From: Selenomonas sp052169755
Lineage (GTDB): Bacteria; Bacillota; Negativicutes; Selenomonadales; Selenomonadaceae
Assembly (NCBI RefSeq): GCF_052169755.1
Contig: NZ_JBQNBV010000069.1
Coordinates: 1 to 11,136 of the forward strand
Reading direction: 5' to 3'
DNA: 11,136 nt
Part shown: piece by piece, positions 1-5,676 of the stretch
How the letters are laid out: every line of letters starts with the position of its first letter
Position numbering within the stretch: the first letter of the stretch is position 1
Made by a program: the position numbers and the translations under genes
The notes under the pieces: model-generated
The model's input: only the letters and a program-made list of their open reading frames with translations
What the model was told of the DNA's origin: nothing
Database searches by the model: none

Positions 1-125
1 AGATTCGGCAGGAGACGCTTTTCACCCGGTTCCCTTGGCAGCATCATCAAAGATGCACGCTGTACATACGTCCTCACGCTATATAGAAGCCCAGCCAAGC
101 GGGCTGCTTCCCTTGGGTTTGACTT
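1..125 (+). other. Unassigned segment upstream of a terminator; possible RNA or CDS tail
   Basis: This stretch runs from the left edge to a strong terminator and must be the 3' end of something transcribed rightward. Two explanations fit. The second forward frame is open from base 2 to a TAA at 125-127, directly at the terminator stem, so it could be about 41 C-terminal residues of a protein. Its codons (TCA, ATA, GTA) are unlike the GC-ending codons of the neighbours and I recognise no family. Alternatively it is a structured RNA: short hairpins are visible at 41-45/52-56 (GCATC/GATGC) and 88-92/101-105 (AGCCC/GGGCT). I could not match it to tmRNA, RNase P, SRP RNA, 6S or a riboswitch. Confidence 0.3.
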
Positions 126-180
126 AAAACGCCTTCGATGGTCTTTGTGCATCGGAGGCGTTTTGCGTTCTTTGGTTTTT
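126..180 (+). terminator. Rho-independent terminator of the upstream transcript
   Basis: A 15-bp stem pairs 126-140 with 150-164 (AAAACGCCTTCGATG with CATCGGAGGCGTTTT) around a 9-base loop. The only imperfection is one G-T wobble. A T-rich tail follows (165-180). It separates whatever lies to the left from the PDE operon. Because the stem begins with AAAA on the other strand, it could also stop minus-strand transcripts. Confidence 0.8.
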
Positions 181-203
181 ATATCGGAAACATTTGTCAA
201 GGC

Positions 204-232
204 TTGCATTTAGGAAATTTGTCGTTTATCAT
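204..232 (+). promoter_or_regulatory. Candidate SigA promoter for the PDE-queF-cobO operon
   Basis: TTGCAT (204-209) and TATCAT (227-232) are separated by exactly 17 bases. The -10 is 5/6 consensus but the -35 only 3/6. The predicted start near 239 leaves about 35 bases to the ATG at 275, with a strong SD between. A position just after a terminator and before the first gene of a coupled operon supports it. An alternative -35, TTGTCA at 194-199, lacks a good partner. Confidence 0.4.
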
Positions 233-274
233 ATATTTATGAGAATATACCGTATCAGCGGAGGGGAGAGTGTC

Positions 275-1981
275 ATGCGCCGAACGGATCGAGTGACTTT
301 GAGTCCGCTCTTGAAGCGGCTGAAACTTTATTTTGATTTGTTGAAAAGGACGACGTCCGGCTATCTTTATGTCGTGGATATGGAAAACAAGATCGCGATG
401 GTTTCGCCGAATATCGTGCGTGACTTCGGCATACCTGCCGAAACGATGGATTTTTTGGAGTTTCGCCAAGCATGGCGCAGCATCATGCACCCGACGGAAT
501 GTGCTCGCGTCACGGGAATTTTTGACGAGGTGCTTCAAGGGCGCATGAGGGAAGGCTGTATCGAGTTCCGCGCCAAGATGCGTAAGGGCAGCTACGAATG
601 GGTCGAGTGCCGCTGCGCGGCGTCCTTTGCCTATGAGGGGAAGGGACTGCTCTATGCAGGCATCTTCCGGCTCATGGGGCAGCGCACTCATGCGGACGCC
701 GTCACAGGACTCTTGAGCAAATACCAGCTTGAACAGAGGATGAAAGAGGCGCTTGATGAGGCGCGCGAGACGGGCAGGGGCGGCGCTCTGATGATCATCG
801 GCATAGATAACTTCAAGATCATCAACGAGGTATACAACCGTTCCTTTGGCGATCAGGTTCTGCGCGAGGTCGCACATCGCATCCGCCGGATTCTTGCGAC
901 GGATTTTCGACTCTATAAACTCGACGGCGATGAGTTCGGCATTGTCTATCCGGGCGCTCGGAAAGCGGACGTTGAGGCTCTCTATAAGAGCATACAGACG
1001 GCGCTTTCAGAACCGCAGAAAATCAATGATCGCAAGTATTTCTGTACGGTGTCGGGCGGCGCCGTATTTTTCCCGCAGTTCGGCAAGGACTATCTCGTAT
1101 TGCACAAGTATGCGGAAGCGGCGCTGTCCTTTGCCAAGCAGAGCGGCAAGAATAAGAACGTCTTGTTTTCCAAGGAGCTTTACAATCGGTGGCTGCGTTC
1201 ACTGACGGCGCACGAGGACATAAGAAGGAGCGTGGAAGACGACTGTCGGGGCTTCAGTCTTTGTTTTCAGCCGCAGGTCCATGCGGTGGATCAGCGTATC
1301 ATCGGCGCGGAGGCGCTCCTTCGCTGGCAGAACTCCAAGGGGCGTATGGTCGCACCGATGGAGTTCATCCCGCTTTTGGAGGAATCGCAGCTGATGATTC
1401 CCGTCGGCAAGTGGATCGCCGATACGGCGGTGCGTATATGCCGCGATTGGCAAAGGCGTGTTCCCGACTTTCGCATGAGCATAAACTTGTCGTATGTGCA
1501 GCTGCGCGATCCGTCCTTCAAGGATGCTGTCAAATCATGCGTCGAGCGCTATGGCGTCGCTCCTGAAAGCATCGTGCTTGAGCTTACGGAGCGGACGGTC
1601 ATTGCAGATTGGAACTTCATCAATCGAGAGTTTTCTTCTCTGCGCGAATACGGGTTGAAAATTGCTATGGACGATTTTGGCACGGGCTGTTCGTCTTTGG
1701 AGATGTTTAAGAATCTTGCCTGTGATATCGTGAAAATCGACCGCGCTTTCGTCAAGGAGATTTTGTCGTCGGACTTTGACCGCCGCATCGTGGAGTATAC
1801 GGTGGCGCTCTGTCACAGCGTGGGCATGAGCGTCTGCATCGAGGGCGTCGAAACATGGGATGAGTATGAACTTCTGTCGAAGAGCTGCAAGGTCGATTCC
1901 ATTCAGGGATATCTCTTCGGCAGACCGGAGACGCAGGAAGGGTTTGAAGAAAAGTTTCTGCGCGGAAAGGAGCCGTCATGA
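275..1981 (+). CDS. PAS-GGDEF-EAL protein, probable cyclic di-GMP phosphodiesterase
   Basis: Probable hydrolysis of the second messenger c-di-GMP to pGpG. The protein has 568 residues and appears cytosolic, with no membrane segment. Domains: PAS-like sensor about 20-135, GGDEF about 140-293, EAL about 323-563. The EAL part keeps all expected metal and catalytic residues: the EAL of GAEALLRW (E346), N in SINLS, E in LELTE, DDFGTG, K in VKIDRAF, E in CIEGVET and Q in IQGYLFGRP. The GGDEF signature reads DGDEF (217-221), and the RxxD inhibitory-site arginine is absent at its usual place. Diguanylate cyclase activity is therefore doubtful and the domain may only bind GTP to control the EAL domain. 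The start at 275 is chosen over an in-frame TTG at 194 because GGAGGGGAG (260-268) sits 6 bases upstream. It is first in an operon, and its TGA overlaps the queF ATG. Confidence 0.9.
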   Translation: MRRTDRVTLSPLLKRLKLYFDLLKRTTSGYLYVVDMENKIAMVSPNIVRDFGIPAETMDFLEFRQAWRSIMHPTECARVTGIFDEVLQGRMREGCIEFRAKMRKGSYEWVECRCAASFAYEGKGLLYAGIFRLMGQRTHADAVTGLLSKYQLEQRMKEALDEARETGRGGALMIIGIDNFKIINEVYNRSFGDQVLREVAHRIRRILATDFRLYKLDGDEFGIVYPGARKADVEALYKSIQTALSEPQKINDRKYFCTVSGGAVFFPQFGKDYLVLHKYAEAALSFAKQSGKNKNVLFSKELYNRWLRSLTAHEDIRRSVEDDCRGFSLCFQPQVHAVDQRIIGAEALLRWQNSKGRMVAPMEFIPLLEESQLMIPVGKWIADTAVRICRDWQRRVPDFRMSINLSYVQLRDPSFKDAVKSCVERYGVAPESIVLELTERTVIADWNFINREFSSLREYGLKIAMDDFGTGCSSLEMFKNLACDIVKIDRAFVKEILSSDFDRRIVEYTVALCHSVGMSVCIEGVETWDEYELLSKSCKVDSIQGYLFGRPETQEGFEEKFLRGKEPS

Positions 1982-2475
1982 CACGCACGAGCGATGAGAT
2001 GAAGGGCGTTACGCATCTCGGCGGAACGAATACGCCGTATGCGGCGGATTATGCGCCGCATCTTCTGGAAACTTTCGAAAACAAGCATCCTGACAAGGAT
2101 TATTGGGTCAAGTTCAACTGTCCGGAGTTCACGAGTCTCTGTCCGATCACGGGGCAGCCCGATTTTGCGACGATTACGATCTCTTATGTGCCTGAGCGGC
2201 GTATGGTCGAGAGCAAATCCTTGAAGCTCTATCTCTTCAGCTTCCGCAATCACGGCGACTTTCATGAGGACGTCGTCAACATCATATTGAAAGACCTTGT
2301 GCGCCTCATGGAGCCGCGCTACATCGAGGTCTGGGGCAAGTTTCTGCCGCGCGGCGGCATCTCGATTGATCCGTATACGAATTACGGCAAACCGGGCACG
2401 AAGTATGAGAAGCTGGCTGAAAAGCGATTCGCTGAGCACGACTTATACGCCTTGGAGAAGGTGGACAACCGATGA
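1978..2475 (+). CDS. queF: NADPH-dependent 7-cyano-7-deazaguanine (preQ0) reductase QueF
   Basis: Reduces the nitrile of preQ0 to the amine preQ1 using NADPH, a step of queuosine tRNA synthesis in the cytosol. At 165 residues it is the short unimodular type. Its key residues fall at the same numbers as in B. subtilis QueF: nucleophile C55 (in FTSLCPITGQ), proton donor D62, the QueF signature ESKSLKLY (78-85) for NADPH binding, and substrate residues H96-E97. The C-terminal GKFLPRGGISIDPY stretch is also typical. The start ATG overlaps the upstream stop (ATGA), with AAAGGAG at 1966-1972, so translation is probably coupled to the PDE gene. Its own stop overlaps the next start in the same way. 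No other queuosine genes (queC, queD, queE, tgt, queA) are in the window, so they must lie elsewhere. Confidence 0.97.
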   Translation: MTRTSDEMKGVTHLGGTNTPYAADYAPHLLETFENKHPDKDYWVKFNCPEFTSLCPITGQPDFATITISYVPERRMVESKSLKLYLFSFRNHGDFHEDVVNIILKDLVRLMEPRYIEVWGKFLPRGGISIDPYTNYGKPGTKYEKLAEKRFAEHDLYALEKVDNR

Positions 2476-3044
2476 TTGAGGTCTATACGGGCGCGGGCAA
2501 GGGCAAGACGACGGCGGCGATTGGACTTGCCGTGCGCGCTCTGGGGGCGGGGCTTCGCGTCTACATCATGCAGTTTATGAAGAGCCTTGCCTACAGCGAG
2601 CAGAAGATTCTGCAGGGGTTTTCGCCGCAGCTGGCGCTTCATACGACGGGAAAACCGTTCTTTATCGCGAAGGAGGGTATGCTGCCGGACGAAGAGCGTG
2701 CGGCGTGGGGGGACGACGTCGTCGTGTTTCCTGCGGGAGAGCCGCCCGCCGACTATCTGCGGCTTATGCGCGAGGGCTTTTCCAAAGCGGCGGAAGCCGT
2801 GCGTTCGGGTGATTGGGATGTCGTTATCCTCGATGAGATCAACGTCGCGTTGTTTTTCGGTCTCGTTTCGCGCGGGGAAGTTGAGGCTTTGCTCGATGCT
2901 TTGCCGAGCGGATGCGAGATCGTCCTCACCGGCAGGAATGCACCCGACTGGCTTCTTTCTCGCGCCGATCTCATCACGGAGATGAAAGAGGTGCGTCATT
3001 ATTACGCAAAGGGTGTGGCGGCGCGTCGGGGCATAGAAAATTGA
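2472..3044 (+). CDS. cobO: Cob(I)yrinic acid a,c-diamide / corrinoid adenosyltransferase (CobA/CobO/BtuR family)
   Basis: Transfers the 5'-deoxyadenosyl group of ATP to the cobalt of reduced corrinoids, giving adenosylated cobalamin precursors. It acts in the cytosol. At 190 residues it has usual length. A P-loop, TGAGKGKTT (6-14), lies at the extreme N terminus as in this family. Further family motifs are MQFMK (33-37), LDEINVAL (120-127), LTGRNAP (152-158), ADLITEM (165-171) and the ending GVAARRGIE. The ATG overlaps the queF stop (ATGA), with a GGAG-type SD inside the queF end. It is the last gene before a terminator. The symbol follows the family; cobA or btuR would be equally valid, and whether it serves de novo synthesis or salvage cannot be told here. 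Confidence 0.93.
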   Translation: MIEVYTGAGKGKTTAAIGLAVRALGAGLRVYIMQFMKSLAYSEQKILQGFSPQLALHTTGKPFFIAKEGMLPDEERAAWGDDVVVFPAGEPPADYLRLMREGFSKAAEAVRSGDWDVVILDEINVALFFGLVSRGEVEALLDALPSGCEIVLTGRNAPDWLLSRADLITEMKEVRHYYAKGVAARRGIEN

Positions 3045-3065
3045 CCGCTGGACAAGGGCTGGAAA

Positions 3066-3093
3066 AGGGTGGTGAGAACCGCCCTCTTTTTTT
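3066..3093 (+). terminator. Rho-independent terminator after the corrinoid adenosyltransferase gene
   Basis: AGGGTGGT (3066-3073) and ACCGCCCT (3078-3085) form an 8-bp stem with one G-T wobble closed by a GAGA tetraloop. C and then seven T (3087-3093) follow. It lies 21 bases past the stop codon and ends the PDE-queF-cobO unit. Confidence 0.88.
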
Positions 3094-3121
3094 GGACTTT
3101 CCTTGAAAAAACTGTTATACT
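3092..3121 (+). promoter_or_regulatory. Extended -10 promoter for the AlbA_2-domain gene
   Basis: TGTTATACT (3113-3121) is a TGn extended -10 with a 5/6 hexamer (TATACT, 3116-3121). Upstream is only a weak -35, TTGGAC at 3092-3097, with an 18-base spacer. It overlaps the T-run of the preceding terminator. The predicted transcript start near 3128 falls at the first possible ATG (3129), which argues that translation begins further downstream. Confidence 0.6.
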
Positions 3122-3137
3122 GTAGAAAATGGATAGC

Positions 3138-3155
3138 AGAGAGGTGCTGAATGTG
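3138..3155 (+). promoter_or_regulatory. SD that favours a GTG start for the AlbA_2-domain gene
   Basis: AGAGAGGTG (3138-3146) lies about 8 bases before the GTG at 3153-3155. The upstream ATG at 3129 has no SD and would be practically leaderless. A second option is AGGA (3157-3160), 4 and 7 bases before the tandem ATGs at 3165 and 3168. Confidence 0.45.
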
Positions 3156-5024
3156 CAGGAAGAAATGATGGGAGCTCGCGGCGATTTCGTGGAGCAGATC
3201 GTGGCGGAGAGTGGATCTTTTTTACATACTGCCGTAGCTTTTGCAAACGGGCGGGGCGGGCGCATCATTTTTTATGGTGAAAGCGGCAGGGGATTTTCCG
3301 CAGATGCGGAGATCATCCCCTATATTGACGAGATCACGCGGCAGATTTTCGACAGCTGTGAGCCGCGCATCTTCCCTCGCGTCGGCGTAGAGCTGCAGGA
3401 TGGGCGTCAGGTCGTTGTCGTCGAGATTTTTCCCGGCATGGAAAAGCCGTATTTCATCAAGGAAGCGGGCATGATGGACGGCGCTTATGTGCGCGTGGGC
3501 GGTGCGACGCGGCTTGCCGAGCCGTATCAGGTGCAGGAACTTCTGCTTTCAGGCACGAACAGCAGCGCCGATCAGTTGGCGGCGGAGAATGCTGTCGATG
3601 ATGTAGAGATCGAGGAGTTCTGCCGCATGATGTACCGCGAGGCAGAAAAGCGGCGTGCCGACGCCGCTGACGTCGCGCGTTTGCAGAAGGAAGATCTTTT
3701 GGCGTGGAAGCTCCTGCGCGAAGAGGACGGCGTTTATCGGGCGACGAACGGCTGGCATTTACTCATGGGAACGGCGGAAGAACTTTTCCCCGAGGGATTC
3801 ATCCAGTGCGCGGAGTATCTTGGCACGACGCGCCTTGATTTCGTCGGCGGTGAGGAGTTCGCCGGTTCTTTGACGGAGCAGGTGGACGGTGCGGCGGCTT
3901 ATATGTATGGGAGACTTGCGGCGCGCGGCGCTGGAGCGCACGGTTTGGCGGAGCTTTCGGAGGAACTTTTGCGCCGTTTGATTGCGCGTGCTGTTTGCCA
4001 GCGAAACTATGCAGCGCCGGGGCGCATCTCCCTCGTACTTTATGAAGATCGGCTCGAGATCACGACGCCCGGATTGTTGGAAGAGGATATGACGATCTGG
4101 AAACTCAAGACGGGGTTTTCGAAGATACGCAACCGCGCCATTGCGGCGGCATTCCTCTACATGGGAATGATGACAGGGTTTCAGAGCATCTTGCCCGAGC
4201 TTTACCGCGCGGCGAAAGAAGCGCGTCTGCCGGAGCCTGCCGTCGTCACGCTCGGCGATTCCGTGCGCATCAATCTCTATTGCCGTGCAGAGGAAGCTGC
4301 GGCGCCGGAAGAAAGCGCAGAAGAGATAGAGAGCGTCGAGCCTGCGCGGGAGGAAGCTGCGGCGCCGGAAGAAGATCTTGTGCCGCAGCCTGTCGCCGCA
4401 GAGTGCGCGGAGCCTGTGCAGATGGATGAAGCCGCGATGCTAGGAGAAGATTCTGTGCCGGAAGCGGCGGCTGCGTCGGAGGAAGCGTCTGCTGCGGCGG
4501 CGGAAGCAGTCGAAGCAGTCGAAGCTACAGCGGCGGAAGCGCCGGACACGCCGGATGCAGAAGATGGTGCGCCGGCGTCTGCAAGAGAAGCCGAAGAAGA
4601 GACGGAGCCTTTGCACGAGGAAGCGCGGGAAGAAGAGCCGGAAGCGGCGGAAGGGATGGACGCGGCAACGGAGCTGGATCTTGAGCCTGCACCGGAATTG
4701 AAGCTTGAGATTGCGTCGCTGGCGGATCTCAAAGCGGACGCCGCAGTCGTTGAAGAAGAGGCTGCTGAGATGCAGGAAGAGAAGCCGAATGCAGCGCAGC
4801 AGGAACTTTCTTTCACGGCGGAGGACGTGCAGGATGATTCCTTGGATGAACGTCTGATTCAAGTGATTCGGGAAAATCCCAAGGTCACGCAGAAGGCATT
4901 GAAAGAAGCGCTCGGCATATCCATCGCTACGGTCAAGCGCATGACGACGGCTCTGCAAAAGGCCGGCGTTCTTGAGCGCACGGGAACGAACCGCAGCGGC
5001 GAGTGGCATGTTTTGAAGGATTGA
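3153..5024 (+). CDS. AlbA_2 / divergent ATP-binding / winged-helix regulator with long Glu-Ala linker
   Basis: Probable DNA-binding regulator with unknown targets; about 623 residues from the GTG start (631 if ATG 3129 is used). Numbered from the GTG, residues about 8-135 form an AlbA_2 (Schlafen-type) nucleic-acid domain, with AFANGRGG at 29-36 and YVRVGGATR near 112-120. Residues about 270-378 resemble the divergent histidine-kinase-like ATPase common in these proteins (YEDRLEITTPG, then RNRAIAAAF). The glycine motif expected after that is replaced by MMTGFQSILPEL, so ATP binding is uncertain. Residues about 378-552 are a low-complexity Glu/Ala/Pro linker. Residues about 565-623 form a winged helix (KVTQKALKEALGISIATVKR, then a wing with RSGEWHVL). 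The gene has its own promoter and is bounded by terminators, so it is monocistronic. The family is often annotated as a transcriptional regulator or ATP-binding protein. Confidence 0.82.
   Translation: MQEEMMGARGDFVEQIVAESGSFLHTAVAFANGRGGRIIFYGESGRGFSADAEIIPYIDEITRQIFDSCEPRIFPRVGVELQDGRQVVVVEIFPGMEKPYFIKEAGMMDGAYVRVGGATRLAEPYQVQELLLSGTNSSADQLAAENAVDDVEIEEFCRMMYREAEKRRADAADVARLQKEDLLAWKLLREEDGVYRATNGWHLLMGTAEELFPEGFIQCAEYLGTTRLDFVGGEEFAGSLTEQVDGAAAYMYGRLAARGAGAHGLAELSEELLRRLIARAVCQRNYAAPGRISLVLYEDRLEITTPGLLEEDMTIWKLKTGFSKIRNRAIAAAFLYMGMMTGFQSILPELYRAAKEARLPEPAVVTLGDSVRINLYCRAEEAAAPEESAEEIESVEPAREEAAAPEEDLVPQPVAAECAEPVQMDEAAMLGEDSVPEAAAASEEASAAAAEAVEAVEATAAEAPDTPDAEDGAPASAREAEEETEPLHEEAREEEPEAAEGMDAATELDLEPAPELKLEIASLADLKADAAVVEEEAAEMQEEKPNAAQQELSFTAEDVQDDSLDERLIQVIRENPKVTQKALKEALGISIATVKRMTTALQKAGVLERTGTNRSGEWHVLKD
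4285..4810 (+). repeat. Low-complexity Glu/Ala-coding tract with direct repeats
   Basis: About 175 codons of GAA/GAG/GCG/GCC-rich sequence lie inside the AlbA_2-domain gene. A 24-base exact direct repeat occurs at 4290-4313 and 4350-4373, exactly 60 bases apart, encoding EEAAAPEE twice. A 9-base unit, GAAGCAGTC, is in tandem at 4503-4520 with a partial third copy. The tract keeps the reading frame and joins the ATPase-like domain to the winged helix as a probably disordered acidic spacer. Such repeats may change length by slippage or recombination. Confidence 0.75.
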
Positions 5025-5040
5025 ATGAGATGAAAAGAGG

Positions 5041-5079
5041 AGAACCCACCACACCCAAGCGGGCATGGTGGGTTCTTTT
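5041..5079. terminator. Bidirectional terminator between convergent genes
   Basis: A perfect 11-bp stem pairs AGAACCCACCA (5041-5051) with TGGTGGGTTCT (5066-5076). The inner CCC/GGG (5054-5056/5061-5063) can extend the hairpin. On the plus strand TTT follows directly. On the minus strand the stem is followed by CCTCTTTT. It lies 16 bases after the plus-strand gene and 14 bases after the minus-strand gene, so it can serve both. Confidence 0.85.
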
Positions 5080-5093
5080 GAGGAAAGCGCTTT

Positions 5094-5429
5094 TCAGGCG
5101 AAGTACTGGAAGTAGCAGATCGCCGCGAAGAGGGCGAAGGAAACGATGATGAAGAACATGCTGGCGCGTGTCATCCAGAGCTTTTCCTTCTCGTTAAAGT
5201 TCCCTTGCTTGTAGCCGTAGATCAAGAGAAGAGAGAGGAAGAGCGTGCCGTACATCGAGCGGTTCAGCCACGTCATCTCCTGCCAGCCGATGAATGCGAT
5301 GAAGAGCGTGAGCGCGAGCATGATGAGGAGGAAGGTGTCCTTGCCTTTTTTTTCGGGGCGTTTTTCGGCGTCTTTGCCGACGGTCGGCGGCTTCAAGTGT
5401 TTGCGTATTTTCTTTAATTGCTTTGCCAT
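5094..5429 (-). CDS. Small three-helix membrane protein of unknown function
   Basis: A 111-residue protein that I do not recognise as a named family. The first 30 residues are strongly basic (MAKQLKKIRKHLKPP, then many K/R), consistent with a cytoplasmic N terminus. Three hydrophobic segments follow: about 31-49, 58-73 and 87-108. Between the second and third is a charged loop (YKQGNFNEKEKLW). There is no cleavable signal peptide or known motif. The start at 5429 is preferred over an in-frame GTG at 5453 because AGGGA lies about 6 bases before it. A near-consensus promoter precedes it on the minus strand, and it shares a terminator with the convergent gene. It is read alone, divergently from the regulator gene, so context gives no function. 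Confidence 0.8.
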   Translation of the reverse strand: MAKQLKKIRKHLKPPTVGKDAEKRPEKKGKDTFLLIMLALTLFIAFIGWQEMTWLNRSMYGTLFLSLLLIYGYKQGNFNEKEKLWMTRASMFFIIVSFALFAAICYFQYFA

Positions 5430-5476
5430 GTCGAATCCCTGCTTTCTTTGCACAAGTTTGTCATAATATCTTTTCT

Positions 5477-5505
5477 ATTATACTCACTCTATGAGAACTT
5501 GGCAA
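5477..5505 (-). promoter_or_regulatory. SigA-type promoter of the small membrane protein gene
   Basis: Read on the minus strand, the -35 is TTGCCA (5500-5505, 5/6) and the -10 is a perfect TATAAT (5477-5482), separated by exactly 17 bases. The predicted start is near 5470, giving a leader of about 40 bases. This is the best promoter match in the window. Confidence 0.75.
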
Positions 5506-5510
5506 TGTGC

Positions 5511-5552
5511 TTGTCGCTCTTAACATTTCGTAGTACAATGAAACGGTATAAT
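5511..5552 (+). promoter_or_regulatory. Promoter region of the regulator-trmB-SEDS operon, two possible -10 boxes
   Basis: Two arrangements are visible. One is TTGTCG (5511-5516), 17 bases, then TACAAT (5534-5539). The other is a perfect TATAAT (5547-5552) without a well-spaced -35; TTAACA at 5520-5525 is 21 bases away. The plus -35 sits only 5 bases from the minus-strand -35 at 5500-5505, so the divergent promoters are back to back and could be controlled together by one bound protein. Confidence 0.5.
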
Positions 5553-5568
5553 ATATAAGAGGAAGCAA

Positions 5569-5676
5569 ATGGATTCATTCATGGAGTACATTTCGGTACG
5601 GGTGGGGGAAAGATATGATACGGGAGCAGCGGAGCAGGGAAAAGCTCAAGTCTTATTATCGAAAATTTCGGGATGA
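5569..5676 (+). other. Possible leader ORF (35 codons) overlapping the regulator start
   Basis: An ATG at 5569 lies 5 bases after the GGA of AGAGGAAG (5558-5565), a good SD. The frame runs 35 codons to a TGA at 5674-5676 and overlaps the first 62 bases of the regulator gene in another frame. The peptide begins MDSFMEYISV and matches nothing I know. If transcription starts from TATAAT at 5547-5552, the SD would lie at the 5' end of the transcript and be poorly usable. If it starts from the upstream -10, it would be intact. It may be coincidence. Confidence 0.2.

Noticed and set aside
1..125. Possible cobalamin riboswitch on the minus strand (an AGGGAA...GGTGAAAA-like stretch)
   Set aside because: Only a short stretch resembles the B12 element. 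The paired stems and the conserved GCCACTG core are not found, and no minus-strand gene follows in the window.
194..274. N-terminal extension of the PDE from a TTG at 194
   Set aside because: It has no SD before the TTG and overlaps the candidate promoter. The ATG at 275 has an excellent SD and leads directly into the conserved part.
4277..4816. 179-codon Ser/Ala-rich minus-strand frame
   Set aside because: It is the reverse complement of the Glu/Ala linker repeats (GAA/GAG read as TTC/CTC, GCx as Ser/Ala) and has no independent gene signals.
5450..5464. Short imperfect palindrome ACAAGTTTGT as an operator
   Set aside because: It is only 10 bases with central mismatches, not repeated elsewhere in the intergenic region, and within chance expectation.
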